DNA of 64,000 nucleotides from Turicibacter bilis. GTDB taxonomy: Bacteria > Bacillota_I > Bacilli_A > MOL361 > Turicibacteraceae. Each line of letters begins with the position of its first letter. The first letter of the stretch is position 1. The notes under the pieces are model-generated. The model had not been told where the DNA came from and did no database searches. It saw only the letters and a list, made by a program, of their open reading frames with translations. Made by a program: the position numbers and the translations under genes. The stretch covers positions 372,001 through 436,000 of the forward strand of contig NZ_CP071249.1 of the NCBI RefSeq assembly GCF_024499055.1, read 5' to 3'. Of this stretch, positions 18,222-26,832 are shown one piece after another.

Positions 18222-18674
18222 ATGAATATTTATATTGATGCCGATGGGTGTCCCGTTGTAAAAGAAACGATTAAGGTGGCTAAGCAATTTGGAGTTCCCG
18301 TCGTTATTGTTTGTGATGCTGCTCATTATTTTATGCATGAGGGAGTTCAGACGATTACGGTCATGCAAGGCTCAGACGCGGTGGATTATGAAATTATTAA
18401 TCGATTACAACCGGGTGATTTAGTAATTACACAAGATTATGGCTTAGGTGCGCTTGTATTGGCCAAAAAAGGTTATGCGATGAATCAAAATGGAAAAAGG
18501 TATGAGGATCAGAATATTGATCAGCTATTATTTACCCGCCATCTTTCGTCGAAGTTACGTCAATCAGGTCAGCGTTTAAAAGGACCAAAGAAACGAACGA
18601 GAGAAGATACGCAACAATTTATCTTAGCTTTAACCAATTTTCTTAAATCGATACAAGAAGGGCAGTCACATTAG
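18222..18674 (+). CDS. YaiI/YqxD family (DUF188) protein
   Basis: A 150-residue DUF188 protein, a family with a PIN-like fold and unproven nuclease activity. The start MNIYIDADGCPVVKE is the family start, and AGGAG at 18209-18213 supports ATG 18222 over the upstream GTG at 18213. Other landmarks are DLVITQDYGLGALVLAKKGYAMN near residues 68-90, where the aspartate is conserved, and the C-terminal GPKKRTREDTQQFILAL. Stands alone. Confidence 0.92.
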   Translation: MNIYIDADGCPVVKETIKVAKQFGVPVVIVCDAAHYFMHEGVQTITVMQGSDAVDYEIINRLQPGDLVITQDYGLGALVLAKKGYAMNQNGKRYEDQNIDQLLFTRHLSSKLRQSGQRLKGPKKRTREDTQQFILALTNFLKSIQEGQSH

Positions 18675-18679
18675 CCCTC

Positions 18680-18708
18680 TTACCAAAAGTCGAAATTTAA
18701 GGTATAAT
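18680..18708 (+). promoter_or_regulatory. Promoter of cls
   Basis: TTACCA at 18680-18685 and TATAAT at 18703-18708 with a 17-bp spacer, just after the preceding stop. Confidence 0.7.
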
Positions 18709-18815
18709 AGGAAAGCTTATGTTTTTTCATGAATCATGATAAAATCACGCAAAGGAAGGAAAATGCTCATCTTTTGAGATTGGATACGAAGAGGTGAGGG
18801 ATTGGAGGTTTGTTC

Positions 18816-20273
18816 ATGATTGCTTGGATTATTGCGTTATCACTTATGGTGATACAAGTTCTTAACTTATGTACGATTTTAGTTATGATTTTTCGTCGAA
18901 GAGATGAACCTATTTATATTATTGCATGGACAATGATTATGACGTTTATTCCGTTTATCGGTTTCTTATTGTACCTTTTATTTGGACATGGACCGATTAT
19001 TAAAGAAAAGCGAACATTTTTAGATGCGATAGAAGAACAATACTATCAACAAGCCGTTGATTCACAACTTGAAATGATGGATTCGGTGTCAACAATACAA
19101 TCATCCTATATGTCTTTAATAAAATTTAACTTAAATTATAATCGTAGCATTTTAACACGCCGTAATACGCTAGAGTATTTTAGTGATGCGAATGATAAAT
19201 ATGAACGTTTACTATCCGATATTGAACAGGCGCAGGATACGATTAACGTCCTGTATTTTATTATTCGTGGTGATGAAAGTGGAAAAGCTTTAATTAAGGC
19301 TTTAGCTAAAAAAGCTCGTGAAGGTGTTAAAGTTCGCTTAGTTTATGATGATGGAGGAAGTTTTATGACACCTTCATCAGTTTTTAAACCTTTAAAGGAA
19401 GCTGGAGGAATTGTTGTCAAACATTATCCCGCTAAATTTAAGATCTTTACATTAAATTGGAATTATCGAAATCATCGAAAAATTGTCGTGATTGATGGAA
19501 CCATTGCCTATTTAGGAGGAATGAATATTGGTGATGAATATTTATCGAAAAATCCTAAATTTACGCCTTGGCGTGATGCGCATCTGCGAGTCAAAGGGGG
19601 AATTGTCCAATTGTTACAGCTGCGCTTTTTTAAAGATTATGCGGCTGTCATTGAAGATATCTCTGATTTAAATGAGGTAGAATCAAATATTGAGCGTTAT
19701 TTCCGCTCGGTTTCATTGGATGAAGATGAGACGTTTATGCAACTGGTTTGTGATGGGCCTGACCAAAAAACAGATCATATGCGTGCTGCCTATATTAAAT
19801 TAATTATGACGGCAAAAAAAAGTATCTGGATTCAATCACCTTATTTTATTCCAGATAGTGAATTTTTACATGTTTTAAAAATAGCTGCCCATTCAGGAAT
19901 TGATGTTAAAATTATGATTCCCGTGATTCCGGATAATCATTTTGTTCATCGAACGACAACATCGTATATCAAAGAGTTACTCGAAGCGGGAATTGAGGTA
20001 TACTTTTACGAAGGATTCTTACATTCGAAAATTATTATCATTGATCAAGAAATGGCAACGGTAGGTTCAGTTAATATGGACGTTCGTAGTTTTAGTATTA
20101 ATTTTGAATTAGCTGCTTTTATTTATAATGATACGATGGCTAAACAATTAGTGGAGCAGTTTAAATTAGATCAAAAAGATTGTCGTCGCTTAGACTTTGA
20201 ATACGAAAAAAGTAAATCATGGTTTATGAAAGCAGAAGAATCTGTTTATCGACTACTTTCAATGTTAATGTAA
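18816..20273 (+). CDS. cls: Cardiolipin synthase
   Basis: About 485 residues of the phospholipase-D superfamily. It joins two phosphatidylglycerol molecules into cardiolipin at the membrane. Two N-terminal membrane segments are followed by two catalytic HKD motifs, HRKIVVID at about residue 220 and HSKIIIID at about 403, each with the downstream GG/GS-N pattern (GGMNIGDEY, GSVNMDVRSF). GGAGG at 18804-18808 places the start at ATG 18816 rather than TTG 18810. A paralogue lies at 37913. The gene at 20297 follows after 23 bp and is probably in the same operon. Confidence 0.93.
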   Translation: MIAWIIALSLMVIQVLNLCTILVMIFRRRDEPIYIIAWTMIMTFIPFIGFLLYLLFGHGPIIKEKRTFLDAIEEQYYQQAVDSQLEMMDSVSTIQSSYMSLIKFNLNYNRSILTRRNTLEYFSDANDKYERLLSDIEQAQDTINVLYFIIRGDESGKALIKALAKKAREGVKVRLVYDDGGSFMTPSSVFKPLKEAGGIVVKHYPAKFKIFTLNWNYRNHRKIVVIDGTIAYLGGMNIGDEYLSKNPKFTPWRDAHLRVKGGIVQLLQLRFFKDYAAVIEDISDLNEVESNIERYFRSVSLDEDETFMQLVCDGPDQKTDHMRAAYIKLIMTAKKSIWIQSPYFIPDSEFLHVLKIAAHSGIDVKIMIPVIPDNHFVHRTTTSYIKELLEAGIEVYFYEGFLHSKIIIIDQEMATVGSVNMDVRSFSINFELAAFIYNDTMAKQLVEQFKLDQKDCRRLDFEYEKSKSWFMKAEESVYRLLSMLM

Positions 20274-20296
20274 GAGAGAAAAAAAGGAGATAAAAA

Positions 20297-21307
20297 ATGA
20301 AACATAAATTAGGTATGCGTACGATTAAAACGGCAATTGGTGCGACCATTGCAATTTTAATGGCCCAGTCATTAGGGTTAAAATACGCCTTATCAGCAGG
20401 GATTATTACCGTCTTAAGTGTTCAAAATACCAAGAAAAAATCATTAGAAATTGCTCTTTTACGATTAAATTCGACGCTGCTTGCGTTAGGAATTAGTTGT
20501 ATTTTATTTTTGTTAGTAGGGTTTCATCCAGTTGCCTTTGGTATCTACTTATTAATTTTTATTCCAATAGCTGCTCATTTTAAATTAAGCGATGGGATTG
20601 TTGTGAGTTCGGTTTTAGTTACCCATTTACTAGGTGAGGGGTATGTTAATTTGTCGCTCTTAATCAATGAATTGATGCTGATGTTCATTGGAGCAGGAAT
20701 CGCCTTAATTTTTAACTTATATATGCCAAAAATGATACATCAAATTAAGAAGGATCAAGATGACATTGAGGAACATTTACGTACTGTTTTATTTTGTTTA
20801 GCGAATACGACGAGAAGTCAATCGGTGTCAATTGACGAAGAAGCTTTATTTTTATCATTAGCCAATCGTTTAGAAGTAGCACGGCTTCGCGCAGAACAAA
20901 ATCGTCAAAATTACTTATTTGATGAGATGACGTATTACGCACAGTATATGGAGATGCGCACGATGCAATATCACGTCTTAACGAATATGCGACAAACGCT
21001 TGGAAAAGTAGTCATGACACTTGAACAGTCAATCATGCTAGCTGATTTAACTGAACATATAGCAATGAGTTTACATGAATTCAATACAGCAGATGACTTG
21101 ATTAAAAAGACAAAAGCAGTCTTAACGAGTTGTCGAAATCAAGAGTTACCAAAAACTCGTGAAGAGTTTGAAAATCGTGCGATGCTATTTCAATATTTGA
21201 ATGATGTGATGCATTTGCTTGAAATTAAACGCCAATTTATTGCGAATTTAACAGATGAACAAGTTCGAAAATTTAATCCGTATGCGCTTGAAGAAGCTAT
21301 CAATTAA
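20297..21307 (+). CDS. Aromatic acid exporter family (ArAE/DUF939) membrane protein
   Basis: A 336-residue protein with an N-terminal domain of about five membrane segments (residues 1-140; GMRTIKTAIGATIAILMAQSLG is typical of ArAE_1/DUF939) and a cytoplasmic helical C-terminal domain (about 150-335) matching the ArAE_1 C-terminal region. Members are thought to export aromatic carboxylates or act in envelope stress, without a proven substrate in Firmicutes. AAAGGAG precedes the ATG. It follows cls closely and ends at a bidirectional terminator. Confidence 0.82.
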   Translation: MKHKLGMRTIKTAIGATIAILMAQSLGLKYALSAGIITVLSVQNTKKKSLEIALLRLNSTLLALGISCILFLLVGFHPVAFGIYLLIFIPIAAHFKLSDGIVVSSVLVTHLLGEGYVNLSLLINELMLMFIGAGIALIFNLYMPKMIHQIKKDQDDIEEHLRTVLFCLANTTRSQSVSIDEEALFLSLANRLEVARLRAEQNRQNYLFDEMTYYAQYMEMRTMQYHVLTNMRQTLGKVVMTLEQSIMLADLTEHIAMSLHEFNTADDLIKKTKAVLTSCRNQELPKTREEFENRAMLFQYLNDVMHLLEIKRQFIANLTDEQVRKFNPYALEEAIN

Positions 21308-21338
21308 AAAAGATGACGCCAAGGTCATCTTTTTTAAT
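21303..21338. terminator. Bidirectional intrinsic terminator
   Basis: AAAAAAGATGAC pairs perfectly with GTCATCTTTTTT around a six-base loop between convergent genes. Confidence 0.9.
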
Positions 21339-22482
21339 TTGAAGCAGCTGAAATAAACTTTCCATGGCTTACTTTCATTTCTTCAAAATGAATCTTAAAT
21401 TTCTTTTGATATTTTTTTAACGTACTTAAATCTTTATCTGTTACGATACAAATTGATTTACCTGAGGCGTGTCCGCGAGCTGTACGTCCAGCACGATGTA
21501 AATATTCATTTGGATTTGATGGACAATCTAAATGAATGATATGTGTCACTTCAGGAATATCTAGACCACGAGCGGTTAAATCTGATGAAATTAATAATTT
21601 AATTTTTCCACTACGGAAGGCATCTAAGGCGCGTTTGCGTTCTTCTTTCTTAATGTTTCCACGCATCATAAATGTTTCTTTTTGGTGATAATTTAATTTT
21701 TCTGCAATTTCTTGCATTGAATCATTTTGATTAACAAAGATTAAAGCACGTTGTGGTTCTTCAGCGACAATTAATTTACGTAGTAATTCAAATTTATCAC
21801 GTCGATCACCTTTTAAGTAGAAGTGCTCAATATTAGGATTCATTTCTACTGTCTCAGCTGTTTTTAAAACCACCGGCTCTTTCATCAATGATTTGGCTAA
21901 TTCTAAAGTATTATCACTAATTGAAGCAGAGAATAGACATAATTGTCGATCGCGTAATGTTGTTTTAATGATATCTTGAATCGTTTTCGTATTCGTATTA
22001 TCTAATAAGCTGTCCGCTTCATCTAAGACAATTGTTTTAATCGTATGGGCTGTAATTTTTTTCTTTTTGATTAATTCAAGAATACGTCCTGCTGAACCGA
22101 CGATGAAGTGAGGTTTTTCTTTAAGCTTTTTAATTTGTTTTTCAATGTTTGCTCCCCCAATAATTGTCGTTGATGTGACGGGTTCACCTGAATTAGCAGC
22201 TAGTAATTTAATCTGAGCATCAATTTGCATGACTAATTCGTGAGTGGGAGCTAAAATTAAAACTTGCATTTCACGTTTACTACTATCAATCAGTTGGAAA
22301 AGTGGCGTGACAAAAGCTAATGTTTTCCCACTTCCCGTATGTGATTGTGCAATCACATCTTGACGTGATAAAATAACGGGAATAGCTTCCGCTTGAATCG
22401 TTGTCGGTGTTGTAATGTTTTGTTTGGCTAAACCTTCAATTAATGAAGGACTTAGATTAAGAGTTTCAAATGATAAAGACAT
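21334..22482 (-). CDS. DEAD-box ATP-dependent RNA helicase
   Basis: About 382 residues of a DEAD-box helicase core, without a long C-terminal extension. Visible motifs are the F...Q motif (FETLNL, TTIQ), Walker A SHTGSGKT (about residues 48-54), PTHELVMQ, GSAGRILELI, DEAD near residue 150, SAS, RALIFVNQ, DLTARGLDIP and HRAGRTARG. These helicases remodel RNA in ribosome assembly, mRNA decay or cold adaptation. The minus-strand AGGAGG fits the methionine at 22482 (spacing six); the methionine at 22488 abuts it. A tiny gene lies 56 bp further upstream, on the same strand. Confidence 0.92.
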   Translation of the reverse strand: MSLSFETLNLSPSLIEGLAKQNITTPTTIQAEAIPVILSRQDVIAQSHTGSGKTLAFVTPLFQLIDSSKREMQVLILAPTHELVMQIDAQIKLLAANSGEPVTSTTIIGGANIEKQIKKLKEKPHFIVGSAGRILELIKKKKITAHTIKTIVLDEADSLLDNTNTKTIQDIIKTTLRDRQLCLFSASISDNTLELAKSLMKEPVVLKTAETVEMNPNIEHFYLKGDRRDKFELLRKLIVAEEPQRALIFVNQNDSMQEIAEKLNYHQKETFMMRGNIKKEERKRALDAFRSGKIKLLISSDLTARGLDIPEVTHIIHLDCPSNPNEYLHRAGRTARGHASGKSICIVTDKDLSTLKKYQKKFKIHFEEMKVSHGKFISAASN

Positions 22483-22538
22483 AGTCATCCTCCTTTTATC
22501 GTGTCATTTGACGGTTGGCTTAAAAAGGTTGGCTCGTC

Positions 22539-22691
22539 TTATTTATCGAATAATCCGCCACCTTTATGTTGTTTAATGCGTTTACGTGCTTCACCAATTT
22601 GTTTGTCAGGGCGTTTTAATTTATCTTGTTGTTTCGTTTTTTGACGTTTTTCTTCAATGATTTTTTTCATTAAATCCATATTTGTTGCCAT
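22539..22691 (-). CDS. Small basic protein, 50 residues
   Basis: A 50-residue, lysine/arginine-rich frame: it begins MATNMDLMKKIIEEKRQK and ends HKGGGLFDK. On the minus strand AGGAG sits eight bases before the ATG. It lies immediately upstream of the DEAD-box helicase gene, on the same strand, so co-transcription is likely. The composition suggests an RNA- or ribosome-associated protein, but I do not recognise a family. It is one of three basic frames of about 50 residues in this window. Confidence 0.65.
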   Translation of the reverse strand: MATNMDLMKKIIEEKRQKTKQQDKLKRPDKQIGEARKRIKQHKGGGLFDK

Positions 22692-22834
22692 AATTTGTTC
22701 TCCTACACATAAAATAATGATGTTAAAATTTTATTAACTCTCTTATTTTATAATATTTAAGACGTTTTATCTATTCTTCATGATAGATTTGTCGAAAAAA
22801 GTAAAGGTAATTTCAAGAATGTGAGGTATTTTTA

Positions 22835-23116
22835 ATGAAAATTGGTTGTTTAGAAATTAAATTAGGTGCACCTTGGGTCCATAGTTTAAAGGAAAAGCGA
22901 ATGATTGTAAGAAGTTTAGTGGCTAAAATTCGAAATACGTTCAATGTTTCGGTTCATGAAATCGATGATCATGATGTTCATCAACAGATTGTTTTAGGCA
23001 TTACGACCGGTTCGAATTCAACGGCACAGCTTCAATCTGTTTTGGATCAGGTCGTTAACTTTATTGAATCGAATTATGAGGTAAGTATCGATGAAATACA
23101 AATTGATATTTTATAA
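22835..23116 (+). CDS. ylxP: DUF503 family protein (YlxP-like)
   Basis: A 93-residue DUF503 protein, like B. subtilis YlxP from the nusA-infB-rbfA region, a small ferredoxin-like fold of unproven function, probably linked to translation or RNA. The start MKIGCLEIKLGAPWVHSLKEKRMIVRSLVAK is diagnostic: the SLKEKR motif near residue 18 is conserved. GTGAGGT precedes the ATG. Here it is not in the nusA operon but stands alone between the DEAD-box gene and the PerM-like gene. Confidence 0.88.
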   Translation: MKIGCLEIKLGAPWVHSLKEKRMIVRSLVAKIRNTFNVSVHEIDDHDVHQQIVLGITTGSNSTAQLQSVLDQVVNFIESNYEVSIDEIQIDIL

Positions 23117-23149
23117 TGTAGAATAAAGGTAGAATTTTAATAGCTTAAA

Positions 23150-23178
23150 TTGTAAACTTTAGTATGAAATAGTATAAT
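23150..23178 (+). promoter_or_regulatory. Strong promoter for PerM-like gene
   Basis: TTGTAA at 23150-23155 and TATAAT at 23173-23178 with a 17-bp spacer, about 35 bp ahead of the start codon. Confidence 0.75.
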
Positions 23179-23212
23179 TTGTTATATTATGTTGTACTAA
23201 AGGAAGTGCTGT

Positions 23213-24358
23213 ATGAATCGAATGAATAACATCTCTCTCTCTTTTTTTAAGGGATTATTGTTTGTTGGAATGGCTTATATTTTGATTAAAGTCATTGATC
23301 ATTATGAAGTTTTATTTAATGGGATCAATGGAATGTTGGCAACCATTTGGCCCTTTTTGCTTGCCTTTGTTTTGGCTTATGTTTTTAATCCCATCATTGT
23401 GTTTTTAGAAAAGAAGTTTAAGTGTCAGCGAACAGTAAGTATTGCGATGACGTATATCGGCTTATTGCTTTTTTGCTATCTTGGCGCGAGTTTTTTATTT
23501 CCAGTTATCTATCAAAGTTCAAAAGATTTAGTTTCACAAATTCCTGTCTATGCGAGTGAGATTCAGAGTTGGCTAACTAACTGGACAAGTCAGTTTAAAC
23601 AGATAGATGTTGGTGATTTAGCTGCGATTCAGGATCAAATCTTAAGAATTATTCCGAAATTAACGGATGTTTTAACGAACTTCTTAACGTCTGTTATTGG
23701 GGCAACATATCATGCGCTCATGGGGACAAGTAACGTTTTATTAGCATTTATTATTAGTATTTATGTGTTGCTTGAAAAAGAAAAGTTTAGTTCAATCACA
23801 AGAAAATTAGTTGGTATTATCTGTCGACCTAAGCTAGCGACGCATGTTTTTCATATGGCTCACTTATTTCATTCAAACATTGGTAAGTATTTAATAGGGA
23901 AATCGATTGATTCTTTATTTGTTGGGATTTGTGCGGTGGTTGGTTTATCTTTAATGGGAGCCAAATATGCGCTGTTACTCGGTGTTATTTTTGGAATTAC
24001 GAATATGATTCCTTTTATTGGACCTATTTTCGGGACATTGATTGCGGTTGGAATTAACTTTTTTTATAGTCCTTTCGTGGCTTTAATGATACTCGTCTTT
24101 TTGTTAATTGTTCAACAGGTAGAAACTTTAATTATTGACCCTAAAGTTGTCGGACAAAAGATGGGACTTAACCCCTTTCTTACGCTATTAGCTGTGACGA
24201 TCGGTGGAAAATTTATGGGAATCATCGGAATGATTTTAGGTGTACCCATCATGGGGGTGATTAAGCTTTATTTCACTCAATTTATTAATCAAGAGTATGA
24301 GAAGTTATATCTGTCCCCTCAAAAACAAAAAGAGGAATCGCTTGAAGAAGCAGTATAA
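23213..24358 (+). CDS. AI-2E/PerM-family transporter
   Basis: A 381-residue membrane protein of the AI-2E (PerM/YdiK) family. About seven or eight segments are visible: an N-terminal pair, a soluble central domain (about residues 100-160), and a C-terminal block with the family motif LLGVIFGITNMIPFIGPIFGTLIA near residues 255-280 and DPKVVGQKMGLNPFLTLLAV near 310-330. Members export autoinducer-2, ions or are of unknown substrate. GGAAGTG precedes the ATG at 23213. Own promoter and terminator. Confidence 0.88.
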   Translation: MNRMNNISLSFFKGLLFVGMAYILIKVIDHYEVLFNGINGMLATIWPFLLAFVLAYVFNPIIVFLEKKFKCQRTVSIAMTYIGLLLFCYLGASFLFPVIYQSSKDLVSQIPVYASEIQSWLTNWTSQFKQIDVGDLAAIQDQILRIIPKLTDVLTNFLTSVIGATYHALMGTSNVLLAFIISIYVLLEKEKFSSITRKLVGIICRPKLATHVFHMAHLFHSNIGKYLIGKSIDSLFVGICAVVGLSLMGAKYALLLGVIFGITNMIPFIGPIFGTLIAVGINFFYSPFVALMILVFLLIVQQVETLIIDPKVVGQKMGLNPFLTLLAVTIGGKFMGIIGMILGVPIMGVIKLYFTQFINQEYEKLYLSPQKQKEESLEEAV

Positions 24359-24407
24359 ATTCCTGCTTCTTTGATAATTCCTTCAGAGAATACCAGTAGT
24401 AGGTTAA

Positions 24408-24456
24408 ATGCATAACTTTTAGTAACTGATGACTAGTCTAGAAGTTATGCGTTTTT
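24408..24456 (+). terminator. Probable terminator
   Basis: GCATAACTT pairs with AAGTTATGC (24410-24418 with 24442-24450) and is followed by TTTTT. Confidence 0.6.
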
Positions 24457-24490
24457 AATAAACAAAAACAATATAATTATATAATAAAAA

Positions 24491-24510
24491 ATTTAGATAA
24501 TTCTCTAATA
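24491..24510. repeat. Inverted repeat TTAGA-N6-TCTAA (site 1)
   Basis: TTAGA at 24493-24497 and TCTAA at 24504-24508 flank six bases. Stronger copies of the same palindrome occur at 36051 and 41949. The arms here are only five bases perfect. Confidence 0.45.
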
Positions 24511-24681
24511 GTGTTGGGATTCAATTAATTAGAAAATGAAGAAGAGATGAAGCACTAATGATTTTTAGAGGTAAGGACAATAGGCAAATAGTCGTTAGAA
24601 ATGATCAACGATGTCATTGAGTCACTAGTATTCTGATGATTAAGGATGAAAGAGGCTTCGATTTTTCTGTATTTAAAGTGA

Positions 24682-24722
24682 AAAAAAGCGATAGACCCAT
24701 TGAATGTCTATCGCTTTTTTAA
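24682..24722. terminator. Bidirectional intrinsic terminator
   Basis: AGCGATAGAC pairs with GTCTATCGCT, flanked by A and T runs, downstream of the minus-strand small gene at 24750. Confidence 0.85.
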
Positions 24723-24749
24723 CTTTAAGATGTAACAGAGGCGAATGAT

Positions 24750-24902
24750 TTAACCTAAAATACCTGCTTTACGTCGTTTACTTTTTCCTTTTTGTCCTTT
24801 GACCATTTCACGACTTGGCAATAATTGTGCCTTTTGATTGGCTGTCGCTTGTTTTTTTTGTTCTAATAATGCTTTAATCGATTGTTTGGTTTGACTCATC
24901 AT
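24750..24902 (-). CDS. Small basic protein, 49-50 residues
   Basis: On the minus strand a frame of 50 codons begins MMSQTKQSIKALLEQKKQ and ends GKSKRRKAGILG. AGGAG precedes two adjacent ATG codons (24902 and 24899), either of which could start. The protein is lysine-rich and probably binds nucleic acid or ribosomes. A good terminator follows and the minus-strand frame fills an otherwise empty gap, so I regard it as a real gene. Family unknown. Confidence 0.6.
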   Translation of the reverse strand: MMSQTKQSIKALLEQKKQATANQKAQLLPSREMVKGQKGKSKRRKAGILG

Positions 24903-24981
24903 AGATGCTCCTTTCTAACATGTTTTACCTTCATTCTATCTAAAAATGATGTTTTTGACTAGTCTTCTTCATGAAAAAGAC

Positions 24982-25010
24982 TTGATTCTTTCATGAAAAT
25001 TAGATATAAT
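24982..25010 (+). promoter_or_regulatory. Promoter of the MATE exporter leader
   Basis: TTGATT at 24982-24987 and TATAAT at 25005-25010 with a 17-bp spacer; transcription should start near 25017. Confidence 0.75.
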
Positions 25011-25054
25011 GTGATGGATATTGTAAAAAAATAGATATTTTACTATAAGTGTTG

Positions 25055-25092
25055 AACCCCCACTTTGAACAAACTTCAAATTGGGGGTTTTT
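25055..25092 (+). terminator. Leader terminator / possible attenuator ahead of MATE gene
   Basis: AACCCCCACTTTGAA and TTCAAATTGGGGGTT form a 15-bp stem with one mismatch and a five-base loop, followed by TTTTT. It lies about 40-75 nt downstream of the predicted transcription start and 45 bp before the coding region, so it can stop transcripts before the gene: either an attenuator or the 3' end of a small RNA. Confidence 0.65.
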
Positions 25093-25137
25093 GTATGCAA
25101 TTTTTAAGAAAATCAGTATGTTAGAAAGAGGGATTTT

Positions 25138-26490
25138 ATGACAGAAAATAAACGATTTTATAAGCGATTGTTAATTCTAACGTTACCGATCGTCATTCAA
25201 AACTTAATTACAACCTCATTAAATATGTTAGATACCTTAATGATTGGTAATCTTGGTGAAGTCCAATTAGCTGCTGTTGGAGTTGCCAATCAATTTTATT
25301 TTTTATATAGTTTACTTGTGATGGGAATAGGTGCCGGGTGTTCCATTTTAATTGCCCAATTATGGGGGAAAAAAGATGAAGAGAAAATACATTCGGTTCT
25401 AAAACTTGGTTTAATCGGAGCCATTGGCTTTGCACTTGTTTTTATGATAATTGGCTTCTTTGCTTCAGAGACGATTATTGGATTATTTAATTCAGATACG
25501 GAGGTTATTCGTCTAGGAAGTGACTACTTACGTATTTCTATTTTTAGTTATTTTGTCTCAGCCTTGTCGTTTGTTTACGCCGGGGCGTTACGAAGTATTG
25601 GAAATAGTGCTTTACCCATGTGGGGGAGTTTAGTTGGGTTAGTGATTAATGGTGTCTTAAATGCTATTTTAATTTTTGGTTTATTAGGGGCTCCTGCCTT
25701 AGGTGTTTCTGGAGCGGCGATTGCAACATTAATTGCACGTATTGTTGAATGTTTAATTATTTTAACGGTCGTTACGTTAAAAGTTAAGCCGCTTCGTTTG
25801 TCATCTAAAGATTTTAAACACATTGAAATACCGATGGTGAAACTTCTTTATCAAACAGCTTTACCAGTTGTTTTAAATGAAGCTTGCTGGGGGCTGGCGA
25901 ATATTACCTACACGATGATTTATGGTCATATTGGAGTGAATGCTATTGCCACGACGCAAATTACATCAACGATCATCAACTTATTTACCATTGTCATCTT
26001 TGGAATGGCACATGCCTCAGTCGTTATCATTGGGAATGAAATTGGAGCTAATCGTGAGGAAGAAGGAATTACCTATGCGAAAAAAATTATTCGTTTAGCT
26101 GTGGTGGTTGGAATTATTATGGCGATTACTTTAGCCGTGTTAGCTCCGTTCATTGTTCAAGTGTATAATGTGTCTGAAATGGTTCGTAACGATGCGATGA
26201 AGATTCTAATGATTTATGCTATTTTTATGTTACCGCGTGTTTATAACGGGGTTCAAATCGTCGGAATTTTACGCGGAGGGGGCGATGCTAAGTATGGTTC
26301 GATTGCTCAAGGATTATCGATGTGGCTAGTCGGAATTCCACTTGCTTTCATTGCAGCCTATGTGTTTAAATGGTCCATTTCTTCAGTAATTTTTTTATCG
26401 ACATTTGAAGAAGTCTTACGTTTCTTTATTTTACGACGTCGTTTTAAATCAAATAAATGGATTAATAATATGGTTAAAGATATGGCTTAA
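25138..26490 (+). CDS. MATE-family exporter
   Basis: A 450-residue MATE transporter of twelve membrane segments. The first half has LPIVIQNLITTSLNMLDTLMIGNLGEVQLAAVGVANQ, the second half ALPVVLNEACWGLANITYTMIYGHIG and RGGGDAKYGSIAQGLSMWLVGIPLAF. Expels drugs or metabolites using sodium or protons. GAAAGAGGG precedes the ATG at 25138. It lies behind a promoter and leader terminator, so its expression may be conditional. A dead paralogue lies at 28495 and another intact MATE at 3988. Confidence 0.88.
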   Translation: MTENKRFYKRLLILTLPIVIQNLITTSLNMLDTLMIGNLGEVQLAAVGVANQFYFLYSLLVMGIGAGCSILIAQLWGKKDEEKIHSVLKLGLIGAIGFALVFMIIGFFASETIIGLFNSDTEVIRLGSDYLRISIFSYFVSALSFVYAGALRSIGNSALPMWGSLVGLVINGVLNAILIFGLLGAPALGVSGAAIATLIARIVECLIILTVVTLKVKPLRLSSKDFKHIEIPMVKLLYQTALPVVLNEACWGLANITYTMIYGHIGVNAIATTQITSTIINLFTIVIFGMAHASVVIIGNEIGANREEEGITYAKKIIRLAVVVGIIMAITLAVLAPFIVQVYNVSEMVRNDAMKILMIYAIFMLPRVYNGVQIVGILRGGGDAKYGSIAQGLSMWLVGIPLAFIAAYVFKWSISSVIFLSTFEEVLRFFILRRRFKSNKWINNMVKDMA

Positions 26491-26513
26491 AAACGTATTA
26501 TTACAAAAATAGC

Positions 26514-26542
26514 TTGTCAGAGACACAATTTCCCGTTATAAT
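26514..26542 (+). promoter_or_regulatory. Promoter of the alanine T-box operon
   Basis: TTGTCA at 26514-26519 and TATAAT at 26537-26542 with a 17-bp spacer; the leader starts near 26549. Confidence 0.85.
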
Positions 26543-26548
26543 AGTAAA

Positions 26549-26806
26549 AAATAGCAAAGATAACGAGAAGAAAGAGTAAATTTAGACGAACTTTTTAGAG
26601 AGCTGATGAGGGTGGAAATTCAGTAAGGATCGTTAAATTGAAGCAGTCTTTGAATCGCGCACTGAGAAATAAGAGAACTCTTAATGTAGGTGTAGCCGTT
26701 AACTCACGTTACGAGTTTCGAGTGGGTCAGATCACTATGATGTGGCTTATGAGGGTGGTACCGCGAAGCTAAACCTTCGTCCCTTTTGGGATGAAGGTTT
26801 TTTTTA
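26549..26806 (+). ncRNA. T-box leader, specifier GCA (alanine)
   Basis: A T-box riboswitch senses uncharged tRNA and lets RNA polymerase pass its terminator. Stem I is readable: AAAGAT (26556-26561) pairs with GTCTTT (26646-26651); AGTA (26575-26578) faces GAA (26640-26642); AATTTA plus ACGA (26579-26589) pair with TCGT plus TAAATT (26630-26639). The codon directly after GAA is GCA (26643-26645), which reads alanine. The T-box AGGGTGGTACCGCG is at 26752-26765, and a 13-bp terminator (26771-26798) with T8 follows. UGGU in the bulge fits tRNA with discriminator A, as for tRNA-Ala. A UCG (serine) reading further on is less well supported. Confidence 0.88.
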
Positions 26807-26832
26807 TTATTTGATACAGGAGGTTTAAATAA

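Noticed and set aside
25017..25137. Known riboswitch (preQ1, guanidine mini-ykkC) ahead of the MATE gene
   Set aside because: No ACGR repeats or preQ1 core sequence are present; only the terminator hairpin is clear.
26653..26655. UCG (serine) read as T-box specifier ahead of alaR
   Set aside because: It follows another GAA, but the adjoining helices do not pair as well as around GCA at 26643-26645, where both flanking stems close perfectly and the codon matches the downstream alanine genes.
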